64,000 bases of DNA from UBA6168 sp041392505. GTDB lineage: Bacteria; Bacteroidota; Bacteroidia; Chitinophagales; Saprospiraceae. The notes under the pieces were generated by a model. It ran no database searches, was not told where the DNA came from, and saw only the letters and a list, made by a program, of their open reading frames with translations. Positions 8,815 through 17,290 of this stretch are shown in pieces. Within the stretch, counting starts at the first letter, position 1. Each line of letters opens with the position of its first letter. The DNA lies in the NCBI GenBank assembly GCA_041392505.1, contig JAWKLX010000012.1, positions 124,001-188,000 of the forward strand, in the 5' to 3' direction. The translations under genes were made by a program, and so were the position numbers.

Positions 8815-10056
8815 AAGCGCCGGAAGAATCTTGGAACGGACTTCACCAAACCCGACCCTTATGCCATCTTTTTCGGCAAATCCACGCATCGTTACGGTGT
8901 CATTGTCTTTAAGAAAAACACGGGTCGAACCGTCGTTTAAATTCAGGGGTTTAGTGCCCGCCCAAGCTATTTCCAACATCGACCCAAAAGCAGATTCGTC
9001 CGGCCCACTGATGGTGCCAGAAGCCATCAAATCACCGACATTGAGGTTGCAGCCATTTACCGTATGATGGGCCAATTGCTGCACCATGTTCCAGTACATG
9101 TATTTATAATTGGAGCGGCTGACGATGGATTCGGCTGCGCCTTCCGGCTGAATGGCTACCTCCAAATTAATATCCAGGTTTTGATTTCCTTCGTATTCAA
9201 GATAGGGCAAAACAGGCGGGTCCTGGTCATAGCCTTTCACCCTAAATGGGTCGAGCGCTTCCAAGGTAACGACCCAAGGTGAAACCGAAGAGGCAAAACT
9301 TTTTCCCAAAAATGGTCCGAGCGGGACATATTCCCATTTCTGAATATCCCGGGCCGACCAGTCGTTGAAAATGACAAATCCAAAAATATGGTCTTCTGCT
9401 TCTGCGGTCGAAACCTGTTGCCCCAATGCAGTAGATTTGCCAACAATGAACCCCATTTCCAATTCAAAATCCAAGCTTCCAGAAGCCTGATAAACAGGCG
9501 TTTGGCTGTCTTTTGGTAAAACTTGACCTTTGGGTCGGTGAATATTTGTCCCACTGACAATGATGGATGACGCACGGCCATGGTAGCCTACCGGCAAGTG
9601 CTTCCAATTCGGCATTAGCGCATTGGCGGGGTCACGAAACATTATCCCAACATTTGTAGCATGCTCGATACTTGAATAAAAATCGGTGTAATCCCCCACT
9701 TTCACCGGAAGGTGCAGGGTTGCCTCTGATTGTTTTTCCAGAACACCATCAATAATTTGCAAAGCAGAATTCCCCTCCAACAACAACTCCTGGGCTTTTA
9801 GCCTTACCGCATTGGTGACGGGTTTTCCTAGTGCAATAAAATCATTTAAATAGTTGCTATCAAAAACTTCCTTTGGTGCTCCGATTTCAGCAAAATGACC
9901 TAATTCCGCAACGGCCAAAAGGTCAAGGATTTGGTCACCGATGGCTACTCCTACCCTTGCTTTTTTATGTTCTGTTGAGAAAATACCGAATGGTAAATTG
10001 TGGATGGAAAAATCTGAATCAGCGGGTACTTTAACCCATGTATTTAGGTTTGACAT
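8812..10056 (-). CDS. fahA: Fumarylacetoacetase
   Basis: FahA hydrolyses fumarylacetoacetate to fumarate and acetoacetate, the last step of tyrosine/homogentisate catabolism. The 414-residue protein has the eukaryote-like two-domain architecture: an SH3-like N-terminal domain, then the metal-binding hydrolase domain. Visible marks are PVGYHGRASSIIVSGT near residue 150, the metal-ligand segment DFELEMGF near residue 198, and DWSARDIQKWEYVPLGPF near residue 230. hmgA lies upstream on the same strand, but a 160-bp inverted repeat separates them. A MITE-like element abuts the stop codon. Confidence 0.96.
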   Translation of the reverse strand: MSNLNTWVKVPADSDFSIHNLPFGIFSTEHKKARVGVAIGDQILDLLAVAELGHFAEIGAPKEVFDSNYLNDFIALGKPVTNAVRLKAQELLLEGNSALQIIDGVLEKQSEATLHLPVKVGDYTDFYSSIEHATNVGIMFRDPANALMPNWKHLPVGYHGRASSIIVSGTNIHRPKGQVLPKDSQTPVYQASGSLDFELEMGFIVGKSTALGQQVSTAEAEDHIFGFVIFNDWSARDIQKWEYVPLGPFLGKSFASSVSPWVVTLEALDPFRVKGYDQDPPVLPYLEYEGNQNLDINLEVAIQPEGAAESIVSRSNYKYMYWNMVQQLAHHTVNGCNLNVGDLMASGTISGPDESAFGSMLEIAWAGTKPLNLNDGSTRVFLKDNDTVTMRGFAEKDGIRVGFGEVRSKILPAL

Positions 10057-10088
10057 TTAGTTGTTGTTGTTTAAATAAAAATTGACTT

Positions 10089-10251
10089 AGAAGTGATTTA
10101 AACTTTTTCCATTGAGGAAGATTTGGCTCAAAAACGTGTCGGACACTTTCTTCTGCAATAGATTACGTTGCTTAATTTCCTCTAAGGAGGCTATTTAACG
10201 AAGTGTCCGACACGTTTTCCCTTCAAAAGATAAAATTTAAATCGCTTCTTG
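10089..10251. repeat. Long imperfect inverted repeat between hmgA and fahA
   Basis: Perfect 18-bp arms (aaaacgtgtcggacactt at 10131-10148; aagtgtccgacacgtttt at 10201-10218) are flanked by further outer complementarity (agaagtgatttaaa near 10089 against tttaaatcgcttct near 10237). The structure could fold into a hairpin of about 160 nt and probably represents an interspersed or MITE-like unit. It has no coding capacity. Confidence 0.6.
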
Positions 10252-10300
10252 TTTTAATAAGGAGTAAAGAATAGCGAACAAGGAATCCTCTTTCCGGGAA

Positions 10301-11488
10301 TCAATGGCCATTTGCACTAACCGGATCAGCGTTTTCCAACCACGACTTGTAGTATTTTCCATCATCCAGTTTTAAGGCATTTTCAGTTATCTGCAACGGC
10401 TTGAAAGTATCGATCATCACGGCCAATTCCTCGGTCACTTTTTGGCCAATACTCCTTTCATAAGCCCCCGGATGCGGCCCGTGCGGAATGCCTGCGGGGT
10501 GCAGAGAAATGTAGCCGGGGCCAATATTATTTCGGCTCATAAAATCGCCGTCGACATAGTAGAGCATTTCATCTGAATCGATATTAGAATGGTTGTAAGG
10601 CGCTGGAATGGCCTTTGGATGGTAGTCAAATAACCGAGGGCAAAATGAGCAAATGACAAAAGCCTTAGTCTCGAAAGTCTGATGGACGGGTGGCGGTTGG
10701 TGCACTCTACCCGTTATCGGTTCAAAATTATGAATAGAAAAACCATAAGGATAATTATACCCGTCCCAACCGACTACATCAAACGGATGCGACTCATAAA
10801 CCAATTCATGCAGCATCCCTTCCTTTTTGATTTTGATGTGAAATTCCCCTTTCTCGTCATAAGTTTCCAAATCAGTGGGCAACTTGTAGTCCCGCTCACA
10901 AAATGGGGAATGTTCGAGTAACTGCCCAAACCAGTTTCGGTACCTTTTAGGAGTGTAAATTGGATGAAACGACTCCGCATACAATAGGCGATTGTCCGTG
11001 GTATTGAATTCAATTTGATAAATCATGCCCCGTGGGATGATGAGGTAATCACCATATTCAAATTCAATATTTCCGAGGAAGGTCCGTAATGTTCCCGTAC
11101 CTCTGTGGACAAAAAGCATTTCGTCCGCATCGGCATTTTTATAAAAATAACTGGTCAAGGATTGTCTGGGCGCTGCCACTCCGATATGAATGTCGTTGTT
11201 GACCAAAAGTGGTTCACGGCTGTCCAAAAAATCATCTTTGGCAGGCGCATTAAAACCAATTAGTTTTCGGGAATGGATGTTTTTAGCAACCGCAATTTTG
11301 GGTGAAACATCAATCGATTCTTTCACCTCTCTGACCATGGTTGGTCGATGATGATGATACAGCAACGACGACATGCCATCGAAGCCGATCGTTCCGAATA
11401 GTTGCTCATAATACAATCCTCCGTTTGGCTTTTCAAAAATGGTATGACGTTTTGGTGGGATTTTTCCGAGTTTATGATAGATTGGCAT
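10301..11488 (-). CDS. hmgA: Homogentisate 1,2-dioxygenase
   Basis: HmgA opens the ring of homogentisate with O2 to give maleylacetoacetate, using a non-haem Fe(II) in a cupin-like fold. The 395-residue protein begins MPIYHKLGKIPPKRHT and contains the family segments FLGNIEFEYGDYLIIPRG in the N-terminal cupin half and HPAGIPHGPHPGAYERSIG in the iron-binding region. It precedes fahA on the same strand. The isomerase step (maleylacetoacetate isomerase) and hppD are not in the window. A TAGCTTTG box sits 37 nt before the start codon. Confidence 0.95.
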   Translation of the reverse strand: MPIYHKLGKIPPKRHTIFEKPNGGLYYEQLFGTIGFDGMSSLLYHHHRPTMVREVKESIDVSPKIAVAKNIHSRKLIGFNAPAKDDFLDSREPLLVNNDIHIGVAAPRQSLTSYFYKNADADEMLFVHRGTGTLRTFLGNIEFEYGDYLIIPRGMIYQIEFNTTDNRLLYAESFHPIYTPKRYRNWFGQLLEHSPFCERDYKLPTDLETYDEKGEFHIKIKKEGMLHELVYESHPFDVVGWDGYNYPYGFSIHNFEPITGRVHQPPPVHQTFETKAFVICSFCPRLFDYHPKAIPAPYNHSNIDSDEMLYYVDGDFMSRNNIGPGYISLHPAGIPHGPHPGAYERSIGQKVTEELAVMIDTFKPLQITENALKLDDGKYYKSWLENADPVSANGH

Positions 11489-11524
11489 GGTTAGGATCTT
11501 TTTTAAACTTCAATTTTCAAATGG

Positions 11525-11532
11525 CAAAGCTA
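11525..11532 (-). promoter_or_regulatory. Candidate -7 element of hmgA
   Basis: Read on the minus strand the sequence is TAGCTTTG, matching TAnnTTTG, 36 nt upstream of the hmgA ATG. No clear TTG is seen at -33. Confidence 0.4.
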
Positions 11533-11599
11533 ATAAAGTAAGGGGCGATTTAGGGCAGTTTTAGATAATAGATTTATTGTCATGCTGGAGAATATGGCT

Positions 11600-12808
11600 C
11601 TAAAGCAACACAACTTTTTCTACTTGCAAACCTGTCATATTTTCAAAAACAACTAAATAAACGCCCGATGGGAATTGGTTTGTAATAATCGAGTTCACTC
11701 CAAATTGAACCGATTTGTTTTCATAAATAACTTGTCCACTGACGGTTACCAATCTTATTTTTCCTTCCAAACTGTTTCCCAAACCAACTTTGTAAAATAA
11801 TTGCCCATCGGCGGGATTGTTGATGATTTTAAAAAAAGGTTGTGCATCTGGTTGTTCCAATCCACCCACATGATTGTCCAATAATCCTGGGCGGAATAAA
11901 TTTAAAGCGGCCCACATCCGCTCCTTCTGTCCTTTCGTAAACATGCCCATACAATCATCATTGGTATAAAACATAAAATCCATGAAAATGTCAGGCATGC
12001 TGCAAGAGACGGCCGGATGGGTTGGGCATTCTGAAATATAGGTTTCGCAGGTTTCAGGGGTGTCGTTCACAAAATCGTTCTCGCAGCAATCAGTGATACT
12101 TGGCCCCCAGGGGTGTTCGAGGTTGAAATAGTGGCCGATTTCATGTGTCAGCGTCCTGCCCAAATGATAGGGTGGCAAAACATTAATATCTCCAAACTGC
12201 AAATAATTGACTTGGACACCATCCTCTTCCGGAAGGCCAACCCCTGGAAAGGAAGATATTCCCCCGATGCCTCCGGCAAATTTTGCTACCCAAATGTTTA
12301 AATAATGCTCCGGATCCCAGGCATCCTGACCACCTTGGGCCGTGTAATGAATGGCAGACGTCCCCCCGATTCCGACCAAATTATTGGTATACCTTCGAGT
12401 AATCCCAGTAGTCGGATTGCCGTCTGGATCAATACCTGCTAAAAAGAACTCAAATTCCACATCAGCGATTAGGGGTTGAAAAACACCAGGAATTGTTGGA
12501 ATCTCTACATTCATTGCCCGGAAATCCTTGTTCAGGATTTCAATCTGGGAAAAGATTTGCTCGTCCGAAATGTTTTCAGCATTGGAATTCCAAACAACGT
12601 GTACAACGATTGGAATTTTCACGACATTTCTCATCCCAATTCGATCAGGGGCATTTCTAAGCCATTCGTTGATTAGCAATTCTTGTGAAGCGATGGTCGT
12701 TTGCCAATCGGGATTTCTCATTATTCTATGATCGCTTGCACCGCATCTATTCTGGGCGGAAAGCGGAGCTAATGCAGCAAATAAAAAAAGAATGAAAATT
12801 GGCTTCAT
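11600..12808 (-). CDS. Secreted M43 (cytophagalysin-type) zinc metalloprotease with T9SS tail
   Basis: I take the ATG at 12808 (MKPIFILFLFAALAPLSAQ), because it gives a clean signal peptide; an upstream ATG at 12874 adds 22 residues that do not look like one. The protein has about 402 residues. The zinc site HEIGHYFNLEH (His222, His226, His232, about) is the HEXXHXXGXXH-like motif of pappalysin/cytophagalysin M43 peptidases, followed by a Cys-rich segment. The last ~80 residues form a Por-type C-terminal sorting domain (FKIINNPADGQLFY ... FPSGVYLVVFEN), predicting export by T9SS. It is probably an extracellular protease that acts on proteins or gelatin-like substrates. Confidence 0.92.
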   Translation of the reverse strand: MKPIFILFLFAALAPLSAQNRCGASDHRIMRNPDWQTTIASQELLINEWLRNAPDRIGMRNVVKIPIVVHVVWNSNAENISDEQIFSQIEILNKDFRAMNVEIPTIPGVFQPLIADVEFEFFLAGIDPDGNPTTGITRRYTNNLVGIGGTSAIHYTAQGGQDAWDPEHYLNIWVAKFAGGIGGISSFPGVGLPEEDGVQVNYLQFGDINVLPPYHLGRTLTHEIGHYFNLEHPWGPSITDCCENDFVNDTPETCETYISECPTHPAVSCSMPDIFMDFMFYTNDDCMGMFTKGQKERMWAALNLFRPGLLDNHVGGLEQPDAQPFFKIINNPADGQLFYKVGLGNSLEGKIRLVTVSGQVIYENKSVQFGVNSIITNQFPSGVYLVVFENMTGLQVEKVVLL

Positions 12809-12953
12809 AAAAATATAATTTTGGCTTAATGACTCTGACAGCCAAGTTGGGATCAAATTTAAATTGGCCATCATATTAACCCCTAAAGAAAAATGATAAA
12901 ATGCGGATATTGTTGTCCTACCAAGCTATGTTTTTCATTTTCTAAAAAAAAGA

Positions 12954-12991
12954 AAAGGTGCAAGCAGTCCTCCCTGCTTGCACCTTTTTTT
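12954..12991 (-). terminator. Intrinsic terminator
   Basis: Stem aggtgcaagcag / ctgcttgcacct with a 6-nt loop (12968-12973) and A/T tracts on both sides. It can act after the minus-strand gene ending at 13008 and looks bidirectional. Confidence 0.85.
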
Positions 12992-13007
12992 TATAGTTCA
13001 AGAAAAA

Positions 13008-13334
13008 TTAGAAAATATGCTTGGCAATCATGTTGACAACCGAAACAATAAAGGCCAATGCCAACGCCCACCAAAAATTTTCAATTTTTAAGCCTTTCAA
13101 AAAATAGTCAGCAATCATCAAAACAATCGCATCAACTACCAATGAAAAAGCTCCTAACGTAATTAAGATTAGTGGAAAGGTCAGGAAACTAAGGATACTT
13201 CCGATAGACCAGTTTAAAAAGCCTAAAACCAATCCGATGATAATCGCCCTGAAAAAATCGCCTACTTCCACTCCCCTAAGGACTTGGGCGCCGATCCAAA
13301 CGGCAACTGCATTGACAAGAATTGTTAGTATCAT
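13008..13334 (-). CDS. Phage-holin-like four-helix membrane protein (holin family 4 superfamily type)
   Basis: This is a 108-residue protein with four hydrophobic helices (about residues 1-20, 28-50, 53-75 and 85-106), rich in Ile/Leu/Val/Ala. It resembles the family annotated as 'phage holin family protein' that is widespread in chromosomes and usually not tied to a prophage. The name reflects similarity to holins; the actual role in bacteria is unknown. No phage genes are near, and a strong terminator follows it. Confidence 0.75.
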   Translation of the reverse strand: MILTILVNAVAVWIGAQVLRGVEVGDFFRAIIIGLVLGFLNWSIGSILSFLTFPLILITLGAFSLVVDAIVLMIADYFLKGLKIENFWWALALAFIVSVVNMIAKHIF

Positions 13335-13340
13335 TTTTCG

Positions 13341-13492
13341 TTAAATTTTGGTGAATGCCGCATATTCGTCTGTACTGCTGCTGCGGCCAATTTTTATAGA
13401 CATACCCGCTGCTTTCAATTGATGAATGATTGCTTTTTCTCGAAAATGGAAAATGCTGTCCTTTTGTTCAAATATGCCCAAAATTCAATCAC
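13341..13492 (-). CDS. Possible small protein, frameshifted (unrecognised)
   Basis: After the M1 peptidase stop, the minus strand carries a GTG at 13492 preceded by AAGGATTGAG and codes VIEFWAY. With one missing T near 13455 it continues FEQKDSIFHFREKAIIHQ ... STDEYAAFTKI to a stop at 13341, about 50 residues. Codon use looks like a real protein, but the length and the need for a frameshift make this uncertain. It could also be a remnant of a larger gene. Confidence 0.3.
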
Positions 13493-13493
13493 C

Positions 13494-15344
13494 TCAATCC
13501 TTTGAATTAGTCCATGAATTATTGGTCCGGTCCATGTCCGCCATCCTGTTCGAGGCATCAATTTCCACCTTTGCAATATCCTTAAATCTTTGATCCAAGA
13601 CAAATTCATACTCTGGATGCGTCCAAGGCCAATCAGGAAGCAAAATAAAATTATTGCCTACTTTATCACTCTTTTTCTCCCCTCTCATAATCGACAAGGG
13701 TATCGTGTAAATTTCTTTTTTACCATCATTATAGGTAATAGTGAGGTCAATGGGCATGGGCATTGGCCCTTTTCTTTTAAGAACGATCCTCGTTTCTTTC
13801 CTGTTTACCTTGTCAACTGTAGCCACTTCATAATCAATGGTTTTGGTGGTTCCTACAAAGTACTCTTTAAACCAATCCAACTCCAGACCAGATTCTCTTT
13901 CCATAACCCGGATAAAATCATCGGCGTTTGGGTGCTTAAATTTCCAAGTATTGTAGTACCGAAGAATCGCCCTGTCAAAGGTTGGTTTCCCCATGATGTA
14001 CTGCAATTGAACCAGGAAAACATGGCCCTTCGTGTAGGACGCCGTTCCGTATGCTGCCCGATGCAAATAATGATCGGCATGGGTTGTCAGGGGTTCTTCC
14101 ATGCCGCTCTTTGCAAAACGGATATAATTGCTGACAGCATCGAGGTGTGGGTCTTCCAATGGTTCACCACCCATCAGTTTTTCTCTTTTGAGAAAATTTT
14201 TGACTTCTTCCTCGGCATACTCGGTAAAACCTTCGTCCATCCACGGATAAAGGCTTTCATTGGAACCCAACATGCCGTAATACCAAGCGTGCATCAATTC
14301 ATGAATAAATGTCCCAATGCCAGCATCAGTGACCAAAAAGGTAGCCATCGGGTATTCCATACCACCGTCACCTGCATTCAAAAAGGAGTAGGATTTATAA
14401 GGGTATTGGCCATAAGTTTTATTAATAAAATCAAAAACCCGATCCATTTTTTCCGGCATCGAACTCCATTTAGCCATTGCTGCATCATCCTTGGCATCAA
14501 ATAAAAAATGAAGAGTTAACCCATCCGGTCTTTCTACTTTTAGGTGCTTGTAATCGGGGTCAGCAGCCCAAGAAAAATCATGGACATTTTCGGCTTTCCA
14601 GCGCCAAGTAAAAGTATTACCTGGAGCAGGTCGAACTGCCGTCCCCTTTGGTTCGTAGCCGCAACCTATTTCAGAAGCGTTTTGCAAAACCCCGCTTGCC
14701 CCTAATATAAATTTGCGATCCATCGTTATGTTCACTTCAAAATCGCCCCAAACCCCATAGAATTCACGTTGTACATAAGGGTCTGCATGCCAGCCTTGGT
14801 AATCGTATTCAGCCAGTTTGGGATACCACTGGCTCATCGAATAAGAAATGCCGTCCTTGCTGTCCCTGCCTGACCGGCGGATCTGCACGGGTATTTGGGA
14901 ATGAAAATCCATTTCCAAAAGTGCGGTCGAATTTGGCAAAATGGGTGCTGCCAATTCCACTTCCAAAACAGTTCCGTTCACCTCGTATTTGGTAGGCTTT
15001 CCATCGCAAGTCAAGGAATTGATCTTATGCCAACCGTATTCATTTTCTTTTAAATTTTTGATCCGATCCCCCACCCTTGGGTCAGCCCGGTTAGGATCAC
15101 GATTGTACATATCCATCATGCTATTTGGTTGGAATGCATTGAAATAAAGGTGGTAGAAAATCCGATGAAGAGTATCGGGGGAATTGTTGTAGTATTTCAA
15201 AAACTGTTTGCCGGCCATTTGATGGTTGGTCGCATCCAAGGAGACATCCATTTTATATTCAACACGTTGCTGCCATCTATCGGGTTGTGCAAAAGTGTTC
15301 AAAGAAATAAGCAGAGAAAAGAAAAGCAAAGAATGTTTAAACAT
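13494..15344 (-). CDS. Exported M1-family zinc metallopeptidase
   Basis: This is a 616-residue protein with a signal peptide (MFKHSLLFFSLLISLNTFAQ). The gluzincin site HELMH lies at about residues 348-352, with the third zinc ligand Glu371 exactly 19 residues after the second His (HEXXH-X18-E). The substrate-binding GAMEN-like motif appears as GGMEYPM some 20 residues earlier. An N-terminal beta domain typical of M1 aminopeptidases/LTA4 hydrolases precedes it. It probably trims peptides in the periplasm or outside the cell, supplying amino acids alongside the other peptidases of the window. Confidence 0.92.
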   Translation of the reverse strand: MFKHSLLFFSLLISLNTFAQPDRWQQRVEYKMDVSLDATNHQMAGKQFLKYYNNSPDTLHRIFYHLYFNAFQPNSMMDMYNRDPNRADPRVGDRIKNLKENEYGWHKINSLTCDGKPTKYEVNGTVLEVELAAPILPNSTALLEMDFHSQIPVQIRRSGRDSKDGISYSMSQWYPKLAEYDYQGWHADPYVQREFYGVWGDFEVNITMDRKFILGASGVLQNASEIGCGYEPKGTAVRPAPGNTFTWRWKAENVHDFSWAADPDYKHLKVERPDGLTLHFLFDAKDDAAMAKWSSMPEKMDRVFDFINKTYGQYPYKSYSFLNAGDGGMEYPMATFLVTDAGIGTFIHELMHAWYYGMLGSNESLYPWMDEGFTEYAEEEVKNFLKREKLMGGEPLEDPHLDAVSNYIRFAKSGMEEPLTTHADHYLHRAAYGTASYTKGHVFLVQLQYIMGKPTFDRAILRYYNTWKFKHPNADDFIRVMERESGLELDWFKEYFVGTTKTIDYEVATVDKVNRKETRIVLKRKGPMPMPIDLTITYNDGKKEIYTIPLSIMRGEKKSDKVGNNFILLPDWPWTHPEYEFVLDQRFKDIAKVEIDASNRMADMDRTNNSWTNSKD

Positions 15345-15585
15345 ATTTATTGATCAATTTTAATGAAGTGTAAAGTTGCCAAATGCATCTCTTTTGCCAA
15401 AGGGATGCTCCTATTAATGTTAATGACAAACGATTTCCCCAACTATCTAACCTCGTCCTTTTCATTTGACTGAAATCATATGGTAGGCTGACTAACGTCA
15501 TTTTATACTGTCGCCAAGCCCAATAGATTTGTGCTGTAAAAAATAAACAATAACCAGCAAGGAAAAAGCAAAGGATATGAAAGAA

Positions 15586-15593
15586 TAAGTTTG
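15586..15593 (+). promoter_or_regulatory. Candidate -7 element of the hsp20 gene
   Basis: TAAGTTTG fits TAnnTTTG and lies 25 nt before the ATG at 15619. No clear -33 TTG and no CIRCE-like repeat were seen. Confidence 0.4.
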
Positions 15594-15618
15594 CCAACCT
15601 TGCACAAATTTTTCAGCC

Positions 15619-16062
15619 ATGTCACTCGTAAATTGGAGAAACCGTTACGACCTGATGCCAACCTTCCCAAAATGGGTTGACCGTTTTTTCAAAGATGACG
15701 ATATGTTGAATGGCAACTGGCTCGGCGAAATGGTCATGCCTGCTGTCAACATAAAGGAAACGGACAAGGCATTCAGTTTAGAAGTTGCCGCTCCTGGCAT
15801 GAAAAGGGAGAATTTCACTTTGGAAGTGAAAGATGGGTCACTCGTGATCAGTGCCGAAAACAAAGCGGAGAAAGAAGAAAAAGATGAAAATTACACCCGC
15901 AGGGAGTTTAATTTTTCTTCATTTACCCGTTCGTTTTGGCTTCCTGAAAATGTAATGGCCGATAAAATCGAGGCTACCTACAAAGATGGATTGTTGCATG
16001 TTGATATGCCGAAAATGAAGGTTAAGAGTGTAGAAAAACCTAAAGTGATCAAAATAAAATAA
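15619..16062 (+). CDS. Small heat-shock protein, Hsp20/alpha-crystallin family
   Basis: This is a 147-residue ATP-independent chaperone that holds unfolding proteins. The alpha-crystallin domain occupies about residues 40-140, with the conserved start AVNIKETDKAFSLEVAAPGM, the A-x-x-x-n-G-x-L type motif near the end (ATYKDGLLHVDMPK), and a short C-terminal tail carrying an IXI-like KVIKIK. It is monocistronic, with its own promoter-like box upstream and a terminator downstream. Confidence 0.93.
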   Translation: MSLVNWRNRYDLMPTFPKWVDRFFKDDDMLNGNWLGEMVMPAVNIKETDKAFSLEVAAPGMKRENFTLEVKDGSLVISAENKAEKEEKDENYTRREFNFSSFTRSFWLPENVMADKIEATYKDGLLHVDMPKMKVKSVEKPKVIKIK

Positions 16063-16147
16063 TAAAGCCAATAACTTTTAACGCCAAAAAGCCATAATTA
16101 AAAAAAGGTTTTTAAGAGCTCATTCTTCAATGTGAGAGGTGTATGAT

Positions 16148-16180
16148 GGAAGTCGCTTTGTTAGCGGCTTCCGTTTTTTT
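16148..16180 (+). terminator. Intrinsic terminator after hsp20
   Basis: Stem ggaagtcgc / gcggcttcc with a 7-nt loop, followed by a run of Ts at 16174-16180. The T-tract is on the plus strand only. It abuts the trxA stop codon. Confidence 0.8.
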
Positions 16181-16485
16181 TATGCAAATTCTTGTAAAAC
16201 CTTGACCAGTTGATGCTCTGAAACCATCCCTACCTGTCGCCATTTTTCGGCTCCATTTTTAAATAAGACAAATGTCGGCACTCCCGATACCCCCATCTTA
16301 GCAGCAAACTGCTGGTTTTTATCAATATCAACTTTAATGATTTTGGCAGTGTCACCGATATTCTTTTTTACCTTTTCTAAAACGGGGGCCATCGCTTTGC
16401 ATGGGCCGCACCAGGTAGCTGTGAAATCTACTAAAACGGGGCTATCCCCATTAATGAGTTCTGAAAAACTTTGTTTTTTTGTCAT
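16180..16485 (-). CDS. trxA: Thioredoxin
   Basis: This is a 101-residue protein with the redox motif WCGPCK at about residues 25-30 in a standard thioredoxin fold (VDFTATWCGPCK ... cis-Pro segment GVPTFVLFKNG). It reduces protein disulfides with electrons from thioredoxin reductase; a trxB is at 30876. There is no signal peptide, so it is cytoplasmic. A TAAATTTG box lies on the minus strand at 16579-16572 upstream. Confidence 0.95.
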   Translation of the reverse strand: MTKKQSFSELINGDSPVLVDFTATWCGPCKAMAPVLEKVKKNIGDTAKIIKVDIDKNQQFAAKMGVSGVPTFVLFKNGAEKWRQVGMVSEHQLVKVLQEFA

Positions 16486-16600
16486 TTCATTATTTTTATT
16501 AATAAAAACAGGTATCGGGCGGCATAAGTTTTTTTGGGGAAATTAAAATATACAATATTGTTTAGTCATATCAAATTTACTCGTTGTTTGCTTCCAATTA

Positions 16601-17290
16601 TTAACCAATTGCATCTAAAACGGTCTGCTTTTGACCAACGCTGATCGGCAACTTATTTCCAGCAACCAAGACGGTGTTCCCTTCGATAAAATCAATTGCT
16701 TTGATGGAAATAACATAGGAGCGATGGATTTGAATGAATTGTTTAATGGGTAACTCTTTTGTCAATATAGCCAATTTTTGTTTGGTCAATAACATTTTTT
16801 CTTTAGTATAAACTTTTACGTAATCGCCGTAAGCTTCAAGATAAATTATATCATCAAATAAAACCCTAAAAAGCTTTTTGTCTGATTTAATATAAATATG
16901 TTCCTGTGAAGTCATGTTTTCTCCATCATGTAATTTTAGTTTATTTCTTACCTTATAAATACTCGTTTGAAATCTTTCAAAAGAAAAAGGTTTTAATAAA
17001 TAATCAATTGCTTCCAATTCGTACCCCTCAATAGCAAACTCTGGATAGGCAGTTGTAAATATTACCATTGGTGGATTCTTTAAAGCCCTCATCAAACTAA
17101 CTCCAGATAATTTGGGCATGTTTATATCCAATAAAACAAGGTCTATGTTCTCTTTTTTTATAAAGGTTAATGCCTCTATCGCATCAGCACAAGTAGCGAC
17201 CAATTCTATTTCTGGAATTTGAGAAACATAATTAACTAAAATATTTACTGCCAATGGTTCATCATCTACTACAATGCATTTTATATTCAT
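16601..17290 (-). CDS. LytTR-family response regulator
   Basis: This is a 229-residue two-domain regulator. The receiver domain (about 1-120) has the acidic pair Asp9-Asp10, the phospho-acceptor Asp55 in LVLLDINMP, and Lys in LLKPF. The LytTR DNA-binding domain (about 130-228) carries YGDYVKVYTKEK and IHRSYVIS. The start ATG overlaps the stop of the upstream histidine kinase gene (ATGA), so the two are translationally coupled. Targets are not evident from the sequence. Confidence 0.94.
   Translation of the reverse strand: MNIKCIVVDDEPLAVNILVNYVSQIPEIELVATCADAIEALTFIKKENIDLVLLDINMPKLSGVSLMRALKNPPMVIFTTAYPEFAIEGYELEAIDYLLKPFSFERFQTSIYKVRNKLKLHDGENMTSQEHIYIKSDKKLFRVLFDDIIYLEAYGDYVKVYTKEKMLLTKQKLAILTKELPIKQFIQIHRSYVISIKAIDFIEGNTVLVAGNKLPISVGQKQTVLDAIG

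Noticed and set aside
13008..13334. Prophage remnant suggested by the holin-like protein
   Set aside because: No lysin, structural, integrase or att-like features are nearby; the family is common on bacterial chromosomes.
15337..15597. 86-codon minus-strand ORF upstream of the M1 peptidase
   Set aside because: It starts with TTG, overlaps the peptidase start, has no recognisable ribosome site and overlaps the hsp20 promoter region; hydrophobic composition alone is weak evidence.
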